Positions 1 through 10,816 of a stretch of DNA of 64,000 nt are shown here, piece by piece. The notes beneath the pieces are model-generated. The model worked only from the letters and a program-made list of their open reading frames with translations, ran no database searches and had not been told where the DNA came from. How positions within the stretch are numbered: the stretch's first letter is position 1; the number at the start of each line of letters is the position of its first letter. Position numbers and translations under genes: made by a program. The stretch is from Dolomedes plantarius (lineage: Eukaryota; Arthropoda; Arachnida; Araneae; Dolomedidae): positions 129,185,151 to 129,249,150 of the forward strand of contig OU015498.1 of NCBI GenBank assembly GCA_907164885.2. Reading direction: 5' to 3'.

Positions 1-310
1 CCACTGTAAATGTCCTAAAAGAAATGGAACAAAAAACTGGTATCAAGGCCATACCCTTCACTGATATCCCTACTAAATCTCCCGATGTATCACTATGGAT
101 TTTTGTGCTTTCGGACTTTTAAAATCTGCATTATCCAAACGTCGTCCCAAAACCCTTACAGGACTCTGGAAAGCTGTTCAGGAGGAATGGGATAGAATAC
201 CTCTTCTGACACTTCAAAATGCATTATTATCCTGGAAATTGCGGTGTCGAAAGATAGTTCAGAATAAGGGATGTCAAATAGAATATTTAAAACACAAGAA
301 TTTTATGTAA
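1..310 (+). pseudogene. mariner (DD41D) transposase, C-terminal fragment
   Basis: C-terminal part of a mariner-type DDD transposase, the enzyme that cuts and pastes its own element. The reading runs in one frame to about position 93 and then shifts, probably by loss of one base (the copy at 58893-60183 has one extra C here). After the shift it continues from 95 to a stop at 308-310. The segment PMDFCAFG would hold the third catalytic Asp. Using the sister copy for the second Asp, about 41 residues separate the two, which is the DD41D spacing of the rosa/Visitor group. No start and no first two catalytic residues are in the window, so the copy is dead. Confidence 0.75.
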
Positions 311-366
311 TTTAGTTTTGTGAATACAATATACATCGTCTAAAAAATGTGTGAACAGCCTCTGTA
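1..366 (+). mobile_element. 3' end of a DD41D mariner element
   Basis: This is the right-hand end of a Tc1/mariner-superfamily element whose other end lies outside the window. It ends at 364 in a terminal inverted repeat (TIR) whose last bases read GTGTGAACAGCCTCTG, followed by a TA at 365-366. The same TIR and the same coding sequence occur in the fuller copy at 58893-60183 in the opposite orientation, which fixes the boundary. Confidence 0.85.
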
Positions 367-602
367 GTGTCTTTTTTGATGTCATTATTGTGTTGTACTT
401 TTTAGTTAGATTGTTCAACTTTATATTTTAGCGCTGTTAGTTTGGCTAAAGGCACTGCTTTATTATTAGGGGATGTACCAGACCACCGAGAATGTTGCCA
501 TGGCACATAAACATGTTTAATCGGAAAGGGGTGGTCAAACTCCGCCCGGTCACTTAGGTATATCTCCATATATGTATTCTTTATGTGGGATTTTTCAATT
601 GT

Positions 603-842
603 TCATACTGCTGCTATACGGTTTTTGACTGCGAGAAATGGAATTATCTTGCCGAGGCAATTCAAGGTCCCGTCAACACGGACATTCGTGAATAGCGAGT
701 TCACATCAAAAGAAGCCATCGTGTGACCTTGGGGTCTACAGCCACGAAGTTTCTTCAAAAAATCCTGAGAATTACGAGTAGTGAAGGAGCTTTTGCTCAA
801 GAGAGGAGCAAAACCAGAAACCAAGTGTTTCGCGAAAAACAT
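603..842 (-). pseudogene. PLE reverse transcriptase, N-terminal piece (inverted)
   Basis: Read on the minus strand this segment gives a PLE RT piece containing AKHLVSGFAPL and then ASFDVNSLFTNV. The latter is the RT motif A region with the first catalytic Asp, normally written SFDVxSLFTNV in PLEs. It lies head-to-head with the plus-strand RT piece that starts at 843 and carries motif C. The segment that normally lies between motifs A and C is missing. Recognition is by motif only; the minus-strand 3' limit near 603-640 is uncertain. Confidence 0.7.
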
Positions 843-1342
843 GACAAATTAAAGTTTTCTTTCTACGTTCTCTATGTTGATGATTGTTTTGTCTTATTGG
901 ACCAGAATAACTCCGACATCGACCGCATGCTCTCTGTCATGAATTCTATTGATCGTATATTGAATACAAGATTCAATTTACGTGTGAGGAAGAGTGTAAT
1001 AATCGTTTACCTTTCTTGGATGTGCTTGTTATCCGAAGTGACGAGGTTTTTCAGACCGCTGTCTTCTGCAAGTCCTTTGCTGCGTCTCTTCCCCCACATA
1101 GGCTTTCTGCCCATCCTCCCAGTCAAAAAATTGCCTGTTTCAAGACGTTTGTCCATCGGGCGTTGAACATTTGCTCCACTCCTGAACTATTGTGCTCCGA
1201 GCTTGATTATCTGAGGGCTGTCGCCGTGGACCGCGGCTATGCCTCTAATATCGTTGATTCCATTTATAAGAAATTGTCTAAACCGGCCCCAAAAAGGTGT
1301 ATTTCAAAGCCGAACCTGTCGGTGGTTTTACCCTTCTTTCCA
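843..1342 (+). pseudogene. PLE reverse transcriptase, motif C and thumb region
   Basis: Plus-strand continuation of the PLE reverse transcriptase. It begins with FSFYVLYVDDCFVLLD, the motif C active site (YVDD), and continues through a region typical of PLEs that follows the palm. A frameshift near 988 separates the first frame from the one that continues from 1016 to 1345. Coding is cut at the 15-bp duplication where the gag-only element entered (1328-1342) and resumes at 3004 in the same protein. Because motif A lies inverted upstream, this copy cannot make a working RT. Confidence 0.75.
1328..1342 (+). repeat. 15-bp target-site duplication, left copy
   Basis: TTACCCTTCTTTCCA occurs here and again at 3004-3018, exactly bracketing the gag-only element. 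Removing 1343-3018 rejoins the PLE reading frame, so this is a true target-site duplication of the length expected for target-primed reverse transcription. Confidence 0.9.
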
Positions 1343-3003
1343 TAAAGTTCGCAGCTGAACAATAGGAGCGAAGAAGGTCGATATGGAGGATCTGAGAATC
1401 CTGACTGAAGATGTGAAACTTAAAGTTAGGCAGATAACAGGTGCTATCAGCACGGCTAAGTTGACTGTAGATATTAAGCGAAATATAAATAAGGAGTTGA
1501 TGGATCTGGTGGACTCCATTAATGATCAACAAAAGTTGATACATTATTATAAGGGACAATTAGATATACTTAAAAATCAGGGAGCAAAAAGCTTCGCTGA
1601 GGTGACAAAAATAAAGGATTTTGGCAAGAGGAAGTTTTTTAAGAAGGTGAAGGAGGAAGTTGTTTATGAAGTTAAGATTATCCCGATTAGGGAGCAAGAA
1701 TCAGAAGTGACTAAGAAAGCGGTAAAGGATAAGATAAAGCCTGAGAAATTAGGAATTGGAGTTGAAGGATGTAGGAATATTGGCAAAAGAGGCTTATTAA
1801 TAAGGACGGAAATGAAAGAAGATGTTAAGATAATAGAGGAGTTTGGCAAAATAGATTAACTTAAAACGGCTTATAAGATACAAACTCCAAGTAAAAGAGA
1901 CCCTAGAATAATTGTTTATGATGTGCAAGAGGAGCTAACAAAGAACAAGGTGCAAGAGATGATCTTGCAGCAGAACGAGGAGTTCAAGAAAGTGGAGGCT
2001 ATCACGTCTTTCATGTCAAAGAGGGGCTAGAATTGGATATTACGAATCAAGGGAGAGACATACCAGAAGATAAAACAGCTAAAAAGAATAAAATTAGGCT
2101 GGATGTGTCACAGCTGGAAGCTGTACAATAAACCTACAATTTGTTTTAACTGTTGGAGATTCGGTCATCTTGGTAGAGACTGTCACAACTTAAAAATTTG
2201 TAAGAAATGTGCAGAAAAAGAGCATGGCCAAGAGCCATGCAAAAGAGGGCAGGTTTGCACTAATTGTGAAAATCACCAGAAAAGAATGGGAAAGAAAATC
2301 GACGTGGCGCATCTACCAACGGATAGACAGTGTGGTAGACTTATATTGGAGGAAGAACGATTGATGGAGAGGACCGACTTTGTGTCGAAAGAGGAAGATG
2401 CGGATTCGAGCGACACGGATGATGAAGAGTTTTATGGACTATTGGAAAAGATCAGGACGGATCGGCAGAAAATCCCCGTCTGTTCAACATTAAAGGACCG
2501 ATCTTCGAGCTGATGTCGGCATTTGCACAAGGGGTGCTTTGTTTAATTGTTTGTTGATTTACTCGATTTTTATGCTAGTAAACGTCTTTTGTGCTCGTGT
2601 GGAGCAAGTTTAGGTTATTGTTTTTCAAACTATTTTGTTTGGTTGGCTGCACGGGTGGAGCTTGCCTTTGTATTTTATATTAAAAATAATAAAACTAGGT
2701 TGAATGATATATTTGGCCGAGTGGTGGCTGCGTGCTTAAAAAGGAAATTTAATTTTATTTTTGATGGCTCTAACTACTGGATGATCTTCTTGTAAGACGA
2801 CATGGATGTGATCGGTGTTATGTGGCCCTGACTAGAAGTTTGGGGAGTGAAATGCTCGGTGCTACGGCCAAGGAATTGGGCCTGTGAAAGGACTTGTGGA
2901 GCCTAGGTTGAGCGGGTTGCCGTCATGGCGACTAGTGTCAGGAGTTAGATTTTTTAGCTGATACGCGCTAGAACGCGTGGGGGGCCGTGAGGGATCAGAA
3001 TAC
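1343..3003 (+). mobile_element. gag-only (ORF1-only) non-LTR retroelement
   Basis: A 1,661-bp insertion in the PLE with perfect 15-bp target duplications. It has a 40-bp leader, one gag-like ORF1 (1383-2513) and about 490 bp of trailing sequence that I cannot translate into any RT or endonuclease. There is no poly(A) tail; the 3' end reads GAGGGATCAGAATAC. It is either an internally deleted non-LTR element or a non-autonomous ORF1-only lineage comparable in design to mammalian HAL1. Its protein resembles ORF1 of I/R1/Jockey-type elements. Confidence 0.8.
1383..2513 (+). pseudogene. non-LTR retrotransposon ORF1 (gag-like, CCHC zinc knuckles)
   Basis: ORF1 proteins bind element RNA and form the ribonucleoprotein used in retrotransposition. 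The reading frame is preserved over about 376 codons from the ATG at 1383 and is broken only by two in-frame stops (1857-1859 and 2028-2030). The N-terminal part is charged and likely coiled-coil. The C-terminal part carries two CX2CX4HX4C knuckles, CFNCWRFGHLGRDC and CKKCAEKEHGQEPC, then a partial third (CTNCENH). An acidic, Ser/Asp-rich tail follows. No ORF2 follows before the element ends at 3003. Confidence 0.8.
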
Positions 3004-3018
3004 TTACCCTTCTTTCCA
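3004..3018 (+). repeat. 15-bp target-site duplication, right copy
   Basis: Identical to 1328-1342; marks the 3' boundary of the gag-only insertion. Confidence 0.9.
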
Positions 3019-3450
3019 AAGATCAGTCATCAAATCGCCGAAATTCTGAAAAGGTTTGAAATTAAGTCTATTTTCTCTCCGGTCAATAAAATATCTTTTT
3101 CGGATCTCAAACACCCCATTGATCGCTTAAATAGCTGGGATATATACCGGGTTTCTTGCCAGTGTGGCCTTTCTTATATTGGTCAAACCAAGCGTGCTCT
3201 TAAATTCCGCTTGAAGCAACACGAGAGTTATGTTAAAAACAAAGAGTTAAAACGCTCGTCCATTGCTCAACAGGCCTGGACTTTAAATCATCGATTTGAC
3301 TTTTCTTCTGCCTCCATTATTCAGAAATGTCACTCGCCTGTCGATCTTGATTTCTGGGAAGCTTATCACGTGTTTAAAAATTCGGGTTCTTTGGTTAATG
3401 ATTTGTCAAGCACCCCTGTTTTTCCTCTATTGTGGAAAGGGTTTATTTAG
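3004..3450 (+). pseudogene. PLE GIY-YIG endonuclease domain
   Basis: C-terminal endonuclease of the Penelope-like element. The GIY-YIG core is clear: IYRVSCQCGLSYIGQTKRAL, then an RLKQHESYV segment, then a Ser/Ala-rich IAQQAW and NHRFDF stretch as in PLE endonucleases. The frame is open to a stop at 3448-3450. The first codons overlap the right copy of the 15-bp duplication (3004-3018). In PLEs this nuclease nicks the target for priming. As isolated here, it cannot be expressed with its RT. Confidence 0.85.
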
Positions 3451-3540
3451 CTGTGTTGGCCTGTTTTTTCATTTTTTCAATTTTTTCCCCTCTTTTTGCC
3501 ACTAAATGGCGCTGCTTGCCTTATTTCGGTCTCTCCGCTC

Positions 3541-3577
3541 CTTCGTGTGTTTGGCGATCAGCACCAAATACACGAAG
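3541..3577 (+). other. hairpin at the PLE 3' end
   Basis: A 14-bp stem (3541-3554 with 3564-3577, one G-T pair) closes a 9-base loop just before the (TA)n tract that follows the PLE. It may be a 3'-UTR structure of the element. It lacks the CTGATGA and GAAA cores needed for a hammerhead ribozyme. Confidence 0.5.
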
Positions 3578-3599
3578 TGTATATATATATATATATATA

Positions 3600-4798
3600 C
3601 ACTGAAGTGCCACTGAATTAGGGATAGCGAAGCCTATGCAATTGTGTAGCGCTGCGCATCATGTATGCGCAAGTGAGGGCGCTGTGGTAACTGCATATAG
3701 AGTTCGGTTGTTCTGAATTAGTTGTTGGAATTGCCTGTACGGGTAAACTGCCTGATTATCGCGGACAAATCGTAGGTGCGCGACGCATGGGCCATTCAAT
3801 TTCCGAAATCGTCAGACAGCTAGGATTTTCAAGGTCGACAGTGTCAAGAGTATACCAAGAATACATGGATGGTGGAAAAAAACTAGCGATCGAGCAAACT
3901 GCAAAGGACATTTAGCCTTGACAGTGCGTGGTGAGAGACGGCTCAGGCGTATTGTACGCAGCCAGCGAAGCCAAACATTAGCTCAAATTACCACCCAGTT
4001 TAATGACGGTGCCAGTCGTACAGTCAGTAAACGGACTGTGCAACGCTCGCTTCACCGTATGGGTTTTGGGAGCCGTCGACCTACGAGAGTACCATTGCTC
4101 TATACTCGCCACCGGGCTGCACGTCTTGCCTGGGCAAGAGAGCACAGAGACTGGAGTGTAGAGGACTGGAAACGAGTAGCATGGAGTGATGAGTCTCGAT
4201 TCCGACTACTTAACGCCGACGGGAGACTGAGAATATGGCGTCAGGCTCATGATGCCATGAATCCTGCATGCCTGGCAGGAACTGTACAAGGGCATGGTGG
4301 CTCAATCATGGACTGGGGTGTTTTTTCGTGGCACAGTTTGGGATCTTTGGTGCGTGTACCAACCTCCCTCATTGCAATTCGGTACGCAGAGTTGCTGGGT
4401 GATCACCTCCATCCGTTTATGCTGTTCTGTTATCTGCACGATAATGGAGTTTTCCAGCAAGACAACTGTACCTCTCACAAGTCCCGGTTGGCTACTGGCT
4501 GGTTGGATGAGCATTCCTCTGACTTCTTTCTCATGAATTGGCCACCTAGAAGCCCAGACTTAAATCCTATTGAGCATCTTTGGGATGTTTTGGAACAAGG
4601 CGTGAAAGACAATCACACAGCACCAAAGAACCTTACTGAATTATGGACAGCTTTAGCCAATATTTGGCAAGCCATTCCCGTGGAACGTTTCCAGAAACTT
4701 GTTGAATCTATGCCTCGTCGTGTGGCAGCCGTTATCAAGGCCGGAGGAGGCCCAACTCGTTACTAGGTAGGTATCCCTAATTCAGTGGCACTTCAGTG
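3600..4798 (+). mobile_element. Tc1-like element with DD36E transposase
   Basis: A complete 1,199-bp Tc1-like element. The 27-bp TIRs, beginning CACTGAAGTGCCACTG, are perfect inverses of each other (3600-3626 and 4772-4798). TA lies on both sides, and the element sits inside a (TA)n tract (3580-3599 on the left, 4799-4811 on the right). One nearly intact transposase gene fills it. Confidence 0.93.
3748..4766 (+). pseudogene. Tc1-like transposase, one frameshift
   Basis: DDE transposase of about 340 residues, the normal Tc1 length. An N-terminal helix-turn-helix (GHSISEIVRQLGFSRSTV) is read from 3748, where the expected ATG appears as CTG (PDYRGQIVGAR follows). The frame is lost in a run of seven A at 3876-3882, where eight would restore it, and continues from 3882 to the stop at 4764-4766. 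The catalytic triad is visible: Asp in AWSDESRF, Asp in FQQDNCTSH, Glu in SPDLNPIEHLW, with 36 residues between the last two. This matches the DD36E spacing described for Incomer-type elements. Only two small lesions separate this copy from an intact gene. Confidence 0.85.
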
Positions 4799-4811
4799 TA
4801 TATATATATAT

Positions 4812-5474
<663 letters not shown>

Positions 5475-5478
<4 letters not shown>

Positions 5479-6041
5479 GGATTTGGTATTTCTTCACGCC
5501 CATAATGAACGTTATCAATAAATACTTAGCAGTCGACAGTGGTCCGGTGGTGAGGCAATGAAGAATCCAACCTGAAAACACTGACGACAACTCCAGTATC
5601 ATTTAATAACATTTATTAAATATTGTAACGACTCTCAGCTTCATACTAAATAATTTGTTTCCCAATCCACATTAAAATTCCGTGTGCCCAATGACACATG
5701 TCTTTTCCCGTTGCTATCTGTCCATGGCTCTGAAAATCTTCTTAGTTCTTAAGTTTTATTAACGCGCTACCGACGCTCATTAATTATGCGTGATGTGATA
5801 TCGAATGTTCTTTTCGCTGATTGATGCACTTCCTTTCTTAGCGTCAACTTCAAGGCTACGTCTACCTAAAAATTTCCCATGTGGTTCTGCGGAATTGAAT
5901 CAAGTAGAATCTTAAGCGCTATTTTCACTGCCATACACTACACCGCTGATTTGAATTCCCAGACATTAATTGTTAATCCTATTTTTAATTACTTATATTC
6001 CGTTTTAAGGTCGTGCGATCGCCTCCCATATTTTATAGTCT

Positions 6042-6045
<4 letters not shown>
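5475..6045 (-). mobile_element. probable solo LTR inside a (TA)n tract
   Basis: A 571-bp block bounded by TGTCGGA and TCTGACA (TG...CA with short inverted ends), with pure (TA)n directly on both sides (5440-5474 and 6046-6125). Read on the minus strand it has an early TATAAAATA and a later AATAAATG, the order expected for an LTR promoter and poly(A) signal. No second copy or internal region lies nearby, so it is called a solo LTR. The TA flanks hide any target duplication. The family is not identified. Confidence 0.5.

Positions 6046-6125
<80 letters not shown>
6046..6125. repeat. (TA)n microsatellite
   Basis: About 80 bp of TA dinucleotides between the probable solo LTR and the Tc1-like element at 6128. 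Confidence 0.95.
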
Positions 6126-6127
<2 letters not shown>

Positions 6128-6130
<3 letters not shown>

Positions 6131-7643
6131 TGCTTGACAATTGCTAAGGAACAAATGGTTTTTCCAAACTAGCGTTCCCGACAGCAGACAAATCACAGTA
6201 AAATGAAATGCAGAGGGCGTAATAGGGCACGACCTGTTATCTGCATAAAAGGCAGCGCACGAAAACTCTTTATTCATTCGAAAGTTCATGACGTTAGGTG
6301 TTTGACGAAAATAGTGTCGTAGGTTTTTGGAAGTTATTTCTGGGAAAATCAGTCTGATGTGGCTATAATTAAGTGCAAAATGTCTGCTAGACAACATTTA
6401 AGTGCTTACGATGGTGGACGAGCAGTTGGAAGGCTCGAAGCAGGACAAAGTGTCAATATTGTGGCCAGAGTAATGGGAGTGGCAAAAAGTGTCATATCGC
6501 GATTTAAAAAGGCCGCTGAAGGTGGAAATGCTATGCGAATGCATGCCGGTGGTCGTGGAAGGAACACCACATCTCAAGAGGATCGATATGTATCCCTGTT
6601 GGTGAAAAGGAACAGCCATCTCACTCCTAGTCAGATAGCTGCAAACCGCTACCGGTACAAATGTATCAGCCAGAACCATGTTTGCGATTAAATCAGGTTG
6701 GTTTGTATGCACAGAAGCCTGTTCAATGCATCCCACTTCAAACATGCCATCGTCCAGAAATATTACGTTGGTGTAAGGAACATATTGGTTGGGGTCAGCA
6801 GGAGTGGTCCAGAGTGATGTTCTCTGACGAATCCCGTTTCAGTGTGACAAGTGATTCTAGCCACCAGTTAGTGTGGAGAGAGAGGGGAACACGTTATGCA
6901 CCATAGAATGTTCAGGAACGTCATCAGTATGGCCAAGGCGTGATGGTGTGGGCAGGTACTATGCACAATGGTAAACACCGCTTCACATCTTTGAGCGAGG
7001 TACCGTTACATCACAGCGGTATTGCAGAGACATCATTCTGGATCATATTCGTCTTTTTAGGAGTGCGGTAGGTCCAGATGTTCTGTTTATGGACGACAAT
7101 GCGCGCCCACACAGGACCGCTGAAGTATCGGACACACTAGAAAGTGAAAATATTGAACGTAGGACATGGCCTACTTACTCTCCTGACCTAAATTTTATAG
7201 AGCATGCCTGGGATACCCTTGGCAGACGTGTTCCTTAAAGAATTTGACCTCCTCGAACCATGCAAGAACTGAAAATCGCCTTGAGAGAGGAGTGGGACAA
7301 TATCCCCCAAGAACTCCTCAACACTTTAGTAGACAGCATGAAAAACAGATGCAAAATGTGCACTAGTATCCGAGGAGGTCACACACCTTACTACGGTACT
7401 CATAACTGTTTCATTCTGGCAGGAAGACCCATTTTTCGTGGCTGTTTGGAAATGCTCCAAAGAGCATCTTTTTTGCTTTTCGTTTTCTTCTTTTTCCATG
7501 GGGAGTAATCTGTACCATTTTTTGCATAATAAATAATGCACAGTATCTATACTAAATATGTACGGAGTTTCATTTCTTCAATCAATGTATATTATGAAAT
7601 ATTCCGAAAAATGTGACTGTTCCTTAGCAATTGTCAAGCAGTG
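6128..7643 (+). mobile_element. Tc1-like element, degraded
   Basis: A 1.5-kb Tc1-like element with about 26-bp TIRs beginning CACTGCTTGACAATTGCTAA at both ends, flanked by TA/(TA)n on the right and ACA after (TA)n on the left. It carries a broken transposase at 6380-7394. Confidence 0.88.
6380..7394 (+). pseudogene. Tc1-like transposase, multiply broken
   Basis: The ATG at 6380 opens MSARQHLSAYDGGRAVG, followed by an HTH of the Tc1 paired-like type (NIVARVMGVAKSVISRFKKA) and a GRGR basic motif. Frameshifts and stops follow (about 6650 and 6904, and repeatedly to 7240). The catalytic blocks remain readable: FSDESRF (first Asp), MDDNARPH (second Asp), SPDLNFIEHAWD (Glu), with 34 residues between the last two, i.e. 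DD34E. The tail RGGHTPY matches the usual Tc1 C-terminus. The copy is clearly inactive. Confidence 0.85.
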
Positions 7644-9248
7644 TATATATATGTGTGTGTGTTATCCTGTCTTTTCCCATCTCCCCATTCAATCATTTGC
7701 TCGCATATACAGCGTTTTGATGTCTGCCGCTAAGCGTTGCTAAAACTTCAGCGTAGAAACTTTGACCTCGAATTGGAGAGCGCTATGATTTTGTAGAGCA
7801 GAAGAACAAGTGGACACTAAGACGTTATGTGTATAATGCTAAAACGACGGTGTACTGTTTAAAGAAATCTTCTTAAAACGTGTTCAATCAAGACATAATG
7901 GTTTATTAACCTCCCTTGTAAATAGTATGTATGTAAACTTTGTCGTCTCTGTGTATCCAAGATTTAATTGAACGAACTCTTTTGTATTCCCATTCGATCA
8001 ATTCATGACTGACTGACGGCCCACCACACACATACACACATTTATATGTGTGTGGGGGATTATGTTGGTGTACTAATGCGATATTGATTACCTGCGAATT
8101 AACATTTTAACATAGGAACACATGTAAAATTTTTTATATGAACTGATAACAATATTCGTATCCATATAAATATTGGTTTATAGCCTAGAAAAATTATCCA
8201 TAAAACATATAAGGGTATAATCATTATATAAATTTATTAACATACCAGAAAGAAAAAAAGATTGGGAATAAATCACCAGAAAATCATAAAATGGTAAAGC
8301 ATTCGTAACAAAGAATTTTAATGTTATTTTTAATGCCTTACGAATCTTATCCATAAAAATATTAACTCCTATTTAAAAAGCAATGGCTGGCATTTAATGA
8401 ATGCACGTAAATTTATTGAATTACTCACTACATCATCATCATACTGAATATAACGTACTTGGGTCTGAATTCTGCACATGTATATTTTCCTGTACCATAC
8501 AGATGATTCTATATAATTGAATAGTTATGCAAACTGTATAAGGACAAATAACCATGTAATCGAATTATACCTCGTTATAATCATCTGTAAGGCACAGACT
8601 GTATAATAACTCCAGAAAAGATGCATTAATACATGCCTGATTGATTCCTGAAGCCTAACAATCGCTGGGAGTTGTGAAATTCCATGGCAACTGTGTACAT
8701 GTAATTTTCCTCAGGAACTGCCAGAAATGTAATCTCTAACGATTCACGCGCGAAGTGCGTGTTTAGGAAACGAGGTAAGTTAAGTAACACATGATTGCAT
8801 TTTACCTCCACGAGTGTGGAATAATTAATTCCTATATTAGTTTACTTATAACTAAATTTCAATTGTAATTGTAGGGATTTTAATGATTGTTTGAAGTTAT
8901 GAATTTTATGGGTTGCTCCTTTAACACTTCTAAATATATGCTTTAATATTTAGTTATAAAAATGAATTGAAAATTTTCAGTTATTGGTATCACTTTATGT
9001 AGTATTGTTTCTTATTCTTAGATACAATGTTATGTTAAAGTATACGATGTATAAATTACATACATGGTGCAGCAGAATGGACTCCGACATTTCAATAGGT
9101 AGAAAACATGAACGCAACTATTTACAGAAAAAAGCTTTAAATTATCGATAAGTACTTATAAACTAGTTTTTTCGAATAGGTTTTGAAAATAACATCACTG
9201 AGGTGGTGCCCGTTATTTGCGATTCACTGCCGAAGCCTTTCTCTGAAT
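7644..9248. other. unannotated AT-rich stretch
   Basis: About 1.6 kb. It starts with a short TA/TG microsatellite (7644-7660) and contains a CA-rich patch near 8025-8060. I see no coding sequence, no RNA gene and no clear repeat boundary. One 61-codon minus-strand open frame (8626-8811) has no recognisable features. Confidence 0.5.
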
Positions 9249-10816
9249 CAGTGTTTCTCAACCTTTTTCGGTTGACGGCCCAGTAAAAATATCTGGAATT
9301 ATTTGTGGCAAACCTGAATATAAAAAATGTAAAAGTTCTAGAAAAGAAAATTATTTATTTACAAAATTTATTCAATGAGAGGGCTGAGCCTGTTTCATGA
9401 AACAAATTAAATCAAAACGAGGTCCAAAAGTCGCCAGACAATTTCGCATTTCATAGACAAATTTTAATAGTCTTTCTCCCTTTTTGGACTTGATTTCTGT
9501 CAATGCTGAAAATCCTAATTCACAGAACAATGAAGGTACAAAAGACAGAAGAATTTTAATAGCGTTCAAGCTGATTGCAGGGTACGAATTTTGACAGAAA
9601 GCAAAAATTCATCCAAATTTTTCGCGAAGAATGTTGAATTGTAAAACTTATCGTTTCTCAAATCAATGAGCTGTTGTTGTCAAATTTGGTGTCTTGCAAT
9701 TACAAATGGGTTGATTAACCATTCATATTGGTCAACTGAAAGCGAAGGAAGGTAGCTTTTAAGAGAGGTTTGAAGTTTGTCAATGGTTCTTATAATTTCG
9801 TCTGTAATTTTTTTTTTCGACTGAGATTCCTTGACACCCGGAAAACAGTCAAAATTTTCTTTTGATATTTCAGATACCGTATTGAAGATATTGGAGATCG
9901 TATCACCCTAATCTCCTCGAGATTTTAAAAATCTCACAAATTCAAGTATCACTGCAGCTCTGCGACACACCACGCATGATGAGCCCGTGAGATTGTCTCG
10001 AAAGTTCCCTGTTTCTTCGATCGGTATCGGAAAAATCCGTGATTTCGATAATCTGACGTCACCGCTCGAACGGTTAGTACGGAATCGGTGCAAAAGCTAT
10101 ATTTTCGGATTTCTTGTCAGAGGTGTTTTGGAGTAATAGACCTTTAGGATGAATTAATGACGTCTCTACTGCTACTTATTACCAGTTAGGTGCCGAAAAA
10201 ACGATAAACACGTACACCGGTTCCGGTGAAGTCATCGCTGTCACGAGTAATCTCAATCATGTGCACACGTGATCCTTTCGGAATACATTTGGCAGAGTAG
10301 TTGCCAGGACTAAAAAAACATTTCGAAGGACTTCCAGGAAAGCTTAGCGGCATGACGTCTTACGGCAAGATCGTATTGTAGCGATATCCTCGCGACTCAG
10401 AGATACCAGACGAGTGAGGGACACCTGAGAACTTTGTAAGGTCATGCCATACCACTAGCTATGTTATAATGATTTGAAGGAGGATCAAATAAATTCTATA
10501 CACATGTGAATAACTTAACAAAATGCATTTAAGTATAAATAAAACAAAATGTAGAAAATAAATAAAGGAAACTAGAAAAGGCCGTTTATCCGTAATTGTT
10601 ATTAACAGATGGCAATTACAATTTCCCAACGCTAAAATGTCTTTATCAGGAGGCTTAATGAGAAACTTGCTGTTCCATATGCTTATTTCTTATTAGATCA
10701 TCTAGGTCAGGTTCAACAAGCCGATTGTACTTACTATTATTGAAAAATTCTGCGTACCACTTTAAATGTTTTCGCTTATCACTGGCGGTATGCGTTTCAC
10801 CAATTGGGAACCACTG
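9249..10816 (-). mobile_element. hAT transposon remnant
   Basis: The left end CAGTGTTTCTCAACC (9249) and the right end, read inward as CAGTGGTTCCCAATTGG (10816), are typical hAT termini facing each other 1.57 kb apart. A hAT transposase C-terminus lies just inside the left end on the minus strand. The 8 bp on each side do not match (CTCTGAAT and CTTTATAG), so the two ends may not be one insertion, or the duplication has decayed. Confidence 0.6.
9372..9900 (-). pseudogene. hAT transposase, C-terminal (dimerisation) fragment
   Basis: Minus-strand reading gives a hAT family C-terminal dimerisation block ending CELGFSALTEIKSKKGERLL and then CLATFGPRFDLIC and QAQPSH. This pattern is shared by ZBED/Charlie-type hAT transposases in animals. 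The open frame covers 9372-9569 and the match continues weakly upstream, with breaks, to about 9900. The catalytic region is not recognisable. The remaining 900 bp of the element is degraded. Confidence 0.7.

Larger units (their letters stand above)
603..3577 (+). mobile_element. Penelope-like retroelement, inverted 5' part, interrupted
   Basis: Remnant of a Penelope-like element (PLE), a retroelement that couples a reverse transcriptase to a GIY-YIG endonuclease. Three pieces are recognisable: an upstream RT piece on the minus strand (603-842), the YVDD-containing RT piece on the plus strand (843-1342), and the endonuclease piece on the plus strand (3004-3450). The two plus-strand pieces were once contiguous and are separated by an insertion at 1343-3003. 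The 3' tail runs through a hairpin at 3541-3577 to a (TA)n tract. Both 5' and 3' limits are approximate. Confidence 0.75.

Noticed and set aside
3541..3577. PLE 3' hairpin as a hammerhead ribozyme
   Set aside because: Neither strand has both CTGANGA and GAAA; it is only a stem-loop.
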